From the NCBI GenBank assembly GCA_019117605.1, contig DWZK01000082.1, forward strand, positions 1 through 56,569: 56,569 bases of DNA. Direction: 5' to 3'. The position numbers and the translations under genes are program-made. Below are positions 51,423-56,569 of the stretch, piece by piece (the first letter of the stretch is position 1; each line of letters begins with the position of its first letter). This stretch comes from Candidatus Intestinimonas stercoravium (GTDB lineage: Bacteria > Bacillota > Clostridia > Oscillospirales > Oscillospiraceae). The notes below the pieces were generated by a model that saw nothing but the letters and a program-made list of their open reading frames with translations, was not told where the DNA came from and made no database searches.

Positions 51423-52106
51423 ATGGCGGATAAGATCTTACTGGTGGAGGACGAGGAGAAGCTGGCCCGGATGGTGGAGCTGGAGCTCCGATACGAGGGC
51501 TACGCGGTGGAGAAGGCCTTCGACGGCCGGACCGGGCTGGAGCGCGCCCTCTCCGGAGAGCACGACCTGATCCTGCTGGACATCATGCTGCCCGGCCTCT
51601 CGGGGATGGAGGTGCTCCGCCGCCTGCGCCGGGAGAGCCAGATCCCCGTCATCATGCTCACCGCCCGGGATACGGTGGTGGACAAGGTCTCCGGCCTGGA
51701 CTCGGGGGCGGACGACTACATCACCAAGCCCTTCGCCATCGAGGAGCTGCTGGCCCGGATCCGGGCCGCCCTGCGGAAGCGCCCCGCCGCCCAGGAGGCC
51801 CCCAAGCTCACCTGCGGGCCCCTGGTGATGGATACCGAGCGCCACGCGGTGGCGGTGGACGGGGCTCCGGTGGAGCTCACCCGCCGGGAGTTCGATCTGC
51901 TGCGCTACCTGCTGGAGAACAAGGAGCGGGTCATCTCCCGGGAGTCCCTGCTGGACCATGTGTGGGGCTTCGACTTCGTGGGGGAGACCAACGCGGTGGA
52001 CGTATATATCCGTTTCCTGCGGGCCAAAATCGACGAGCACTTCGGTATCAAGCTCATCCACACCGTCCGCGGCGTGGGCTATGTGATTCGGGAGGAAGGA
52101 CAATGA
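51423..52106 (+). CDS. OmpR-family response regulator
   Basis: 227 residues from MADKILLVEDEEKLARMVEL. Receiver with the acidic pair EDE, phospho-acceptor in LILLDIMLPGLSG, MLTARD and YITKPF; C-terminal winged helix with ELTRREFDLLRYLLENKERV, HVWGFDFVGETNAVDVYIRF and HTVRGVGYVI. It ends with an ATGA overlap onto the flavodoxin-like gene, so translation is coupled. Confidence 0.95.
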   Translation: MADKILLVEDEEKLARMVELELRYEGYAVEKAFDGRTGLERALSGEHDLILLDIMLPGLSGMEVLRRLRRESQIPVIMLTARDTVVDKVSGLDSGADDYITKPFAIEELLARIRAALRKRPAAQEAPKLTCGPLVMDTERHAVAVDGAPVELTRREFDLLRYLLENKERVISRESLLDHVWGFDFVGETNAVDVYIRFLRAKIDEHFGIKLIHTVRGVGYVIREEGQ

Positions 52107-52591
52107 ACGCGGCCGCCATCGTCTACACCAGCCAGACCGGCTTCACCGCCCGTTACGCCGCCCTGCTGGCGGAGCGCACCGGCCTGCCCTGCCGCCCGCT
52201 GAAGGAGGCCGCCGCCCTGCCCCGGGGGACGGCGGTTATCTACCTGGGCTGGCTGTGCGCTGGGGGGATCAAGGGCCTGAAGGAGGCTCGCCGCCGCTTC
52301 CGGACGGCGGCGGTGTGCGCCGTGGGCATGGCGGCGGAGGTGGAGGAGGCCAAGCTGCGCCGGGACAACCGGCTGGAGGGCGTTCCCCTGTTCTACCTGC
52401 GGGGCGGCTACGCCCCGGAGAAGCTCACCGGCTTCTACCGCGCCATGATGGCCCCCATGGCCCAGCTGGTGTCCAGGGCCCCGGCGGAGACGGAGGCCGA
52501 CCGGGCCATGCGGGACGCCTTCCGGGACGGGGGCGACTGGGTTTCCCCGGAGCGACTGGCGCCCGTGCTGGCCTGGCTGGACGGGGATTAG
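52103..52591 (+). CDS. Flavodoxin-fold protein within a two-component operon
   Basis: 162 residues. MNAAAIVYTSQTGFTARYAA is a flavodoxin-type phosphate-binding loop (SQTGxTxxYA), followed by GTAVIYLGWLCAGGIKGLKE and VCAVGMAAEVEEAKLRRDNR. It is shorter and has weaker β3-β4 signatures than true flavodoxins, and the aromatic FMN-stacking residues are not obvious, so it resembles the flavodoxin-like HemG-class group of clostridial proteins. Placed between the response regulator and kinase, it may transmit a redox signal to the pair (inference). Confidence 0.75.
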   Translation: MNAAAIVYTSQTGFTARYAALLAERTGLPCRPLKEAAALPRGTAVIYLGWLCAGGIKGLKEARRRFRTAAVCAVGMAAEVEEAKLRRDNRLEGVPLFYLRGGYAPEKLTGFYRAMMAPMAQLVSRAPAETEADRAMRDAFRDGGDWVSPERLAPVLAWLDGD

Positions 52592-52606
52592 GAGGAGGGA
52601 GTTCCC

Positions 52607-54100
52607 ATGGCACACAGAGCGAACAAGCGCCCGCCGGGGCGCATCAAGTCCTCCATCGTGGCCCGGCTCAACACACGCCTCTTTTTCCGGCTGCTGGGCA
52701 TCTATTTCACCATGGATCTGCTGCTGCTGTTCCTGTTCTGCGGCGGCCTGTTCGTCTGGTCGGAGCAGCAGGCGGCCCAGATCAGCACCCTGGTGAAGGA
52801 GCGGGGCGTCCCCTCGGCGGAGGCCACGGAGTGGATGACGGCAGGGGATTACACCGTCACCGCCGGCACGCCGGAGGCGGACGGCCTCCGCCTGCCCGGC
52901 TGGCTGCCCTCGCCGGAGGAGACCCGGGGCGGCGTGCGCTACTTCAACCCCGGCACGGTGGATCTCCTTCTGCTGGTCACCTTCTCCTCCGGCGACGCCA
53001 CCAGCTACACCCTCCAGATGCCGGGGGACGAGCCCTACGCCATCCGGCTGGATCTGACCCAGCCCGCAGCCATCTTCGTCTTTGCCGCCCGGGTGTTGTT
53101 CATCTGCCAGTTGGCCAGCCTGGTGACCAACCTGTTCAAGAACGCCGGCTCCATTAAGAAGGTACTCCGCCCCATCCAGGAGCTGGCCGCCACCGCCGCC
53201 AAGCTCAACCAGGTGGAGCGCATGTCGCCGGAGGAGCTGAAGGCCCTGGCGGGCAAGCTGGACGAGATCAACGCCACCCATCTGGACCGGCGCATCGACC
53301 TGCCCGGCACCCAGAAGGAGCTGAAAACCCTGGCCCAGGCCATCAACGCCATGCTGGACCGCATCAACGAGGCCTACCGCTCCCAGATGCGCTTCGTCTC
53401 CGACGCCAGCCATGAGCTGCGCACCCCCATCGCGGTGATCCAGGGCTACGCCAACCTGCTCAACCGCTGGGGCAAGGACGACCCCGCCACCCGCCAGGAG
53501 GCCATCGACGCCATCCGGCAGGAGGCCGACTCCATGAAGGAGCTGGTGGAGCAGCTTCTCTTCCTGGCCCGGGGGGACAACGACTCCATGCACATTGAGA
53601 TGGAGACCTTCGACTTGACCGAGGTGGCCGCCGAGGTGCTCAAGGAGACCGGGATGATCGACCAGACCCACACCTTCTCCGCCCGGTGGGAGGGGGCCGT
53701 GCCGGTCTGCGCCGACGTGGGACTGACCAAGCAGGCCCTGCGCATCCTGGTGGACAACTCCATCAAATACACCCCCGCCGGAGGGCACATCACCCTGTCC
53801 GCCGCCCTGCGGGACGGCATGGCCCGCCTCTCCGTCCAGGACGAGGGCCAGGGCATCGACGCCGGCAGCCTGCCCCACGTGTTCGACCGCTTCTACCGCA
53901 CCGACCAGTCCCGGGCCCGCCAGACCGGCGGCACCGGGCTGGGGCTGGCCATCGCCAAGTGGATCGTGGACCGCCACGGCGGCTGGTTCGAGGTGCGCTC
54001 CTGGCCCGGCGTGGGCACCCGCATGACCATCGTTCTCCCCGTCGCCGAGCTGGATGCCGGCGGTGCGGACGAAGATGCGGAGCAGACCCGCCCGGCGTAA
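52607..54100 (+). CDS. Sensor histidine kinase (HAMP-HisKA-HATPase)
   Basis: 497 residues. A transmembrane helix at ~30-50, an extracytoplasmic sensor of ~100 residues, a second helix (PAAIFVFAARVLFICQLASL) at ~155, a HAMP domain, the H-box FVSDASHELRTPIAVIQGYA, and the N (VDNSIKYTPAG), G1 (DEGQGID), F (FDRFYR) and G2 (GTGLGLAIAKWIV) boxes. SD AGGAGGG. Fourth gene of the operon; partner of the regulator at 51423. Confidence 0.94.
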   Translation: MAHRANKRPPGRIKSSIVARLNTRLFFRLLGIYFTMDLLLLFLFCGGLFVWSEQQAAQISTLVKERGVPSAEATEWMTAGDYTVTAGTPEADGLRLPGWLPSPEETRGGVRYFNPGTVDLLLLVTFSSGDATSYTLQMPGDEPYAIRLDLTQPAAIFVFAARVLFICQLASLVTNLFKNAGSIKKVLRPIQELAATAAKLNQVERMSPEELKALAGKLDEINATHLDRRIDLPGTQKELKTLAQAINAMLDRINEAYRSQMRFVSDASHELRTPIAVIQGYANLLNRWGKDDPATRQEAIDAIRQEADSMKELVEQLLFLARGDNDSMHIEMETFDLTEVAAEVLKETGMIDQTHTFSARWEGAVPVCADVGLTKQALRILVDNSIKYTPAGGHITLSAALRDGMARLSVQDEGQGIDAGSLPHVFDRFYRTDQSRARQTGGTGLGLAIAKWIVDRHGGWFEVRSWPGVGTRMTIVLPVAELDAGGADEDAEQTRPA

Positions 54101-54114
54101 AAGAAAGCCCCTGA

Positions 54115-54155
54115 AGGGCCGGCCTCTCCCTTGGAGAGGCCGGCCCTCTTTTTTT
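54115..54155 (+). terminator. Operon terminator
   Basis: AGGGCCGGCCTCTCC pairs with GGAGAGGCCGGCCCT across CTT, followed by CT and seven T residues. Confidence 0.95.
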
Positions 54156-54234
54156 ACGAATCTGGGGAACTTTTTTCCTCCCTCTGCCGTCCAAGAGAGC
54201 GAGTACCACAAAACAAATAAAGGAGCGTACCCAT

Positions 54235-54945
54235 ATGAACCGACGTTTTCTCGCCCTGGCCCTGGCCGGGACGCTGTCCCTGAGCCTGCTGGCCGGCTGC
54301 GGCAGCAGCAAGGAGCCCGCCCCGGAGAGCTCGGCCCCCGTGGTGGAGTCCCCCTCCGCCTCCCCGGAGGCGTCCCCGTCCCCCGTCCTGCCCACCGACA
54401 GCCCGGCGGCCCTCCCCGAGACCACGCCCCCCGCGGAGGAGACTCCCTCCCAGGCTCCCTCCGCCGCACCCAGCGCCAAACCATCCGCCCCGGCCGCCAC
54501 CCCCAAGCCCACGCAGAAGCCGACTTCCACGCCTACCCCTGAGCCGGTGGAGCCGGAGCCCCAGGTGGACGCGGTGCAGTCCACCTGGAATGACATCTCC
54601 AAGCTGGACATTCCCTCCCTAACCGACCTGGACGACGCCACTCTGACCGCCCTGTACGGCATTGATCCCGCTGATCTGGACAGCTATCTCTGCAAGATGC
54701 CTATGGTCAATGTGCAGGCCACCGAGTTCTTTATCGCCAAGGTGAAGGACGGCAAGATGGATACCGTGAAGGCCGCCGTGGAGAAACGGCAGGATGATCT
54801 GGAGGCCCAGTGGTCCCAGTACCTGCCTGAGCAGTTGGAGCTGGTACAGAACTATAAGCTGGTGACCAACGGCAACTACATCCTCTTCGCCGTCAGTGAG
54901 TACGCCGACGAGGCGGTAACCGCATTTAACACCTATACAAAGTAA
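54235..54945 (+). CDS. DUF4358 lipoprotein
   Basis: 236 residues. Signal peptide with lipobox LAGC (Cys ~22) followed by a Pro/Ser/Glu-rich spacer to ~residue 100 and a DUF4358 domain (LYGIDPADLDSYLCKMPMVN, TEFFIAKVKDGKMDTVKAAV, KLVTNGNYILFAVSEYADEA). DUF4358 lipoproteins in Clostridia often lie next to MBOAT/DHHW acetylation genes, as here. Function unknown. SD AAAGGAG. Confidence 0.88.
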   Translation: MNRRFLALALAGTLSLSLLAGCGSSKEPAPESSAPVVESPSASPEASPSPVLPTDSPAALPETTPPAEETPSQAPSAAPSAKPSAPAATPKPTQKPTSTPTPEPVEPEPQVDAVQSTWNDISKLDIPSLTDLDDATLTALYGIDPADLDSYLCKMPMVNVQATEFFIAKVKDGKMDTVKAAVEKRQDDLEAQWSQYLPEQLELVQNYKLVTNGNYILFAVSEYADEAVTAFNTYTK

Positions 54946-54968
54946 TTTTTTGCGGGTATAATAAGGGC

Positions 54969-54997
54969 GCCCGGCAGGGCAACCTGCCGGGCTTTTT
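54969..54997 (+). terminator. Intrinsic terminator
   Basis: GCCCGGCAGG pairs with CCTGCCGGGC across GCAA, followed by five T residues. It separates the DUF4358 and MBOAT genes, although read-through is possible. Confidence 0.9.
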
Positions 54998-55026
54998 CTG
55001 AAGTTCACAAGAGAGTTGGTGGTTCG

Positions 55027-56427
55027 TTGGTCTTTTCCAGCCTGTATTTCCTGTTTTTATATCTCCCCATTGTATTATTTCTGTACTATATTACGCCTTT
55101 GAAATGGCGGAACCTGTTGCTGTTGCTGGTCAACCTGGTGTTCTACGCCTGGGGAGAGCCGGTCTATATCCTTATCATGTTCCTCTCCATCGGCATCGAC
55201 TACACCCACGGAATGCTGGTGGAGAAGTACAAGCGCAGGGGCAACGACCGGGGGGCCCGGTGGGCGGTGGCCTCGTCGGTCATCTTCAATCTGGCTCTGC
55301 TGTTCTTTTTCAAGTACTGGGACTTCGTTGCCGGCAGCCTCCAAGCCATCGGTTTTTCCTTCATGCCGAAGCTGGGCCTGAGCCTGCCCATCGGCATCTC
55401 CTTCTACACCTTCCAGACCATGAGCTACACCATCGACGTGTACCGGGACGACGCCAAGGTGCAGCGCAGCCTCGTCAACTTCGGCACCTTCGTCACACTC
55501 TTCCCCCAGCTCATCGCCGGTCCCATCATCAAATACAAAGATCTGGGCGACCAGATCGACCACCGCACCCACTCCCCCGAGCAGTTTGCCTCCGGCGTGC
55601 AGATCTTCGTGGTGGGCCTGGCGAAAAAGGTCCTGCTGGCCAACAACATCGGCAAGCTGTGGGATACCATTCTGGCCCTCCCCGCCGGGGAGCTCACCAC
55701 TGCTGGGGCATGGCTGGGCGTGGCCGCTTTCGCTTTCCAGCTCTACTTCGACTTCTCCGGCTACTCCGACATGGCTGTGGGCCTGGGCCGGATGCTGGGC
55801 TTCGAGTTCATGCGCAACTTCAACTACCCCTATATCGCCAAGTCCGTCACCGAGTTCTGGCGGCGGTGGCACATCTCCCTCGGCACCTGGTTCCGGGAGT
55901 ACCTCTATATCCCCCTGGGAGGCAACCGGGTGAGCAAGCCCCGGCTGTTTTTCAACCTTCTGGTGGTGTGGGCGGCCACCGGCATCTGGCACGGGGCGAG
56001 CTGGAACTTCCTCATCTGGGGACTCTACTTCGCCGTCCTGCTGATTTTGGAAAAGGCTTTCCTGGGCAAGCTCCTCCAGAAGCTTCCCGCCGCCCTCCAG
56101 CACCTATACACCCTGTTTCTGGTACTGGTGAGCTGGGCCATCTTCGCCGTGGAGGACTTCGGCCATATGGGAGCCTACCTCAAGGCCATGTTCGGCCTGG
56201 GCGGCGGCCTGACAAACGACAACGTATCGTATTATTTTTTCTCTTTTCTCCCCATGCTTATCATCGCCGCTGTGGCCTCCACCCCGCTGGCCGCCAAGCT
56301 GTGGAAGCGCCTGCCCGAAAAGCCCAGGCTGGCGCTCCTCCCCATTCTGCTGCTGGCAGGGCTGGTCTTCTCCACCGCCTACCTGGTGGACGCCACCTAC
56401 AACCCCTTCCTCTACTTCCGATTCTGA
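55027..56427 (+). CDS. MBOAT-family O-acyltransferase (AlgI/DltB-like)
   Basis: 466 residues, TTG start: VFSSLYFLFLYLPIVLFLYY matches the normal N-terminus of the family, and no ATG or GTG fits. About a dozen membrane helices, with the conserved PIGISFYTFQTMSYTIDVYR, LFPQLIAGPII, FDFSGYSDMAVGLG, FWRRWHISLGTWFREYLYIP and catalytic His in ATGIWHGASWNFLIWG. Such proteins carry acyl groups across the membrane to modify surface polysaccharides or teichoic acids. It is followed by a DHHW/AlgX-like gene, so the pair probably acetylates an exopolysaccharide or cell-wall polymer. Confidence 0.94.
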   Translation: MVFSSLYFLFLYLPIVLFLYYITPLKWRNLLLLLVNLVFYAWGEPVYILIMFLSIGIDYTHGMLVEKYKRRGNDRGARWAVASSVIFNLALLFFFKYWDFVAGSLQAIGFSFMPKLGLSLPIGISFYTFQTMSYTIDVYRDDAKVQRSLVNFGTFVTLFPQLIAGPIIKYKDLGDQIDHRTHSPEQFASGVQIFVVGLAKKVLLANNIGKLWDTILALPAGELTTAGAWLGVAAFAFQLYFDFSGYSDMAVGLGRMLGFEFMRNFNYPYIAKSVTEFWRRWHISLGTWFREYLYIPLGGNRVSKPRLFFNLLVVWAATGIWHGASWNFLIWGLYFAVLLILEKAFLGKLLQKLPAALQHLYTLFLVLVSWAIFAVEDFGHMGAYLKAMFGLGGGLTNDNVSYYFFSFLPMLIIAAVASTPLAAKLWKRLPEKPRLALLPILLLAGLVFSTAYLVDATYNPFLYFRF

Positions 56428-56442
56428 CTCAGGAGGCAAGCC

Positions 56443-56569
56443 ATGACAAAGAAATACTGCATCTTCCTCTCCGCCCTGTTCTGCGCCTTTCTCGGGGTGT
56501 TCCTGGTGGCCAATGCCGTCTCGCCCGACCGCACCTTCTCCCAGATGGAGAACCGCAACCTGGAGCAGC
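56443..56569 (+). CDS. DHHW/AlgX-like protein, N-terminal fragment
   Basis: 42 residues, then the window ends. SD AGGAGG, an N-terminal transmembrane anchor (IFLSALFCAFLGVFLVANAV) and the SPDRTFSQMENRNLEQ segment typical of DHHW proteins that work with MBOAT acyltransferases. Acetyl-transfer to the outer-surface polymer is the expected role. Only the start can be seen. Confidence 0.75.
   Translation, partial: MTKKYCIFLSALFCAFLGVFLVANAVSPDRTFSQMENRNLEQ

Noticed and set aside
52079-54484. 801-residue minus-strand frame opposite the flavodoxin-like and kinase genes
   Set aside because: Spans three well-supported plus-strand features including a terminator; composition is typical of antisense GC-rich translation.

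Overview
The window is GC-rich chromosomal DNA (roughly 60% by eye) from a low-copy, gene-dense Firmicute, most likely a gut Clostridia member of the Oscillospiraceae (Flavonifractor/Lawsonibacter-like). Grounds: groESL with a perfect CIRCE operator, RNase Y, SecG, an FtsH 3' end, BceAB-type ABC transporter, PadR regulator, SLH/WG-repeat and copper-amine-oxidase-N surface proteins, and DUF6110/DUF4358/DUF4342 proteins. No rRNA, tRNA, CRISPR array or intact insertion sequence was seen. The family names come from recognising motifs by eye, not from a search.

Layout. 1-3.9 kb: 3' end of ftsH, an ABC-exporter remnant, and a two-component system with a small membrane protein. 4.3-10 kb: catabolic module 1 (sigma-54 activator EBP1, terminator, sigma-54 promoter, CitMHS carboxylate transporter, AtuA-like protein, small AtuA-like protein, BKACE enzyme). 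10.2-19.3 kb: housekeeping and envelope genes (zinc-ribbon membrane protein, dCMP deaminase, RNase Y, EamA transporter, a metal P-type ATPase operon, SecG, sigma/anti-sigma pair). 19.3-23.8 kb: PadR, a SEDS-like protein and BceAB transporter. 23.9-33 kb: catabolic module 2 on the minus strand (EBP2, terminator, sigma-54 promoter, CitMHS, AtuA, small AtuA, then two secreted CocE/NonD hydrolases). 33.1-34.7 kb: uridine kinase and a lipoprotein. 34.7-38.1 kb: a restriction-modification island (m5C methylase, Sau3AI/MutH-type endonuclease, Vsr). 38.3-41.3 kb: module 3, a CoA-transferase pair behind a third sigma-54 promoter, next to an activator gene that has lost its 5' end. 41.3-41.9 kb: a hairpin-rich island with a candidate cloverleaf RNA. 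41.9-56.6 kb: groESL, SLH protein, rRNA-methylase type protein, NfeD/stomatin pair, cysteine desulfurase-like protein, a degenerate NodB-like protein, a four-gene two-component operon containing a flavodoxin-like gene, a DUF4358 lipoprotein, and an MBOAT/DHHW acetylation pair running off the end.

How it fits together. The main theme is three copies of one regulatory arrangement: PAS/AAA+ activator, intrinsic terminator, upstream palindrome (clear in modules 2 and 3), TGGCACG-N4-TTGC promoter, structural genes. Modules 1 and 2 both encode a CitMHS transporter, a 447/448-aa AtuA protein and a ~100-aa AtuA-like protein, with different accessory enzymes (BKACE in one, secreted esterases in the other); module 3 supplies a CoA-transferase. 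This suggests inducible, nitrogen/energy-linked catabolism of organic acids through CoA thioesters, possibly acids released from esters outside the cell. The substrate is unknown and this is the strongest candidate for an undescribed system here.
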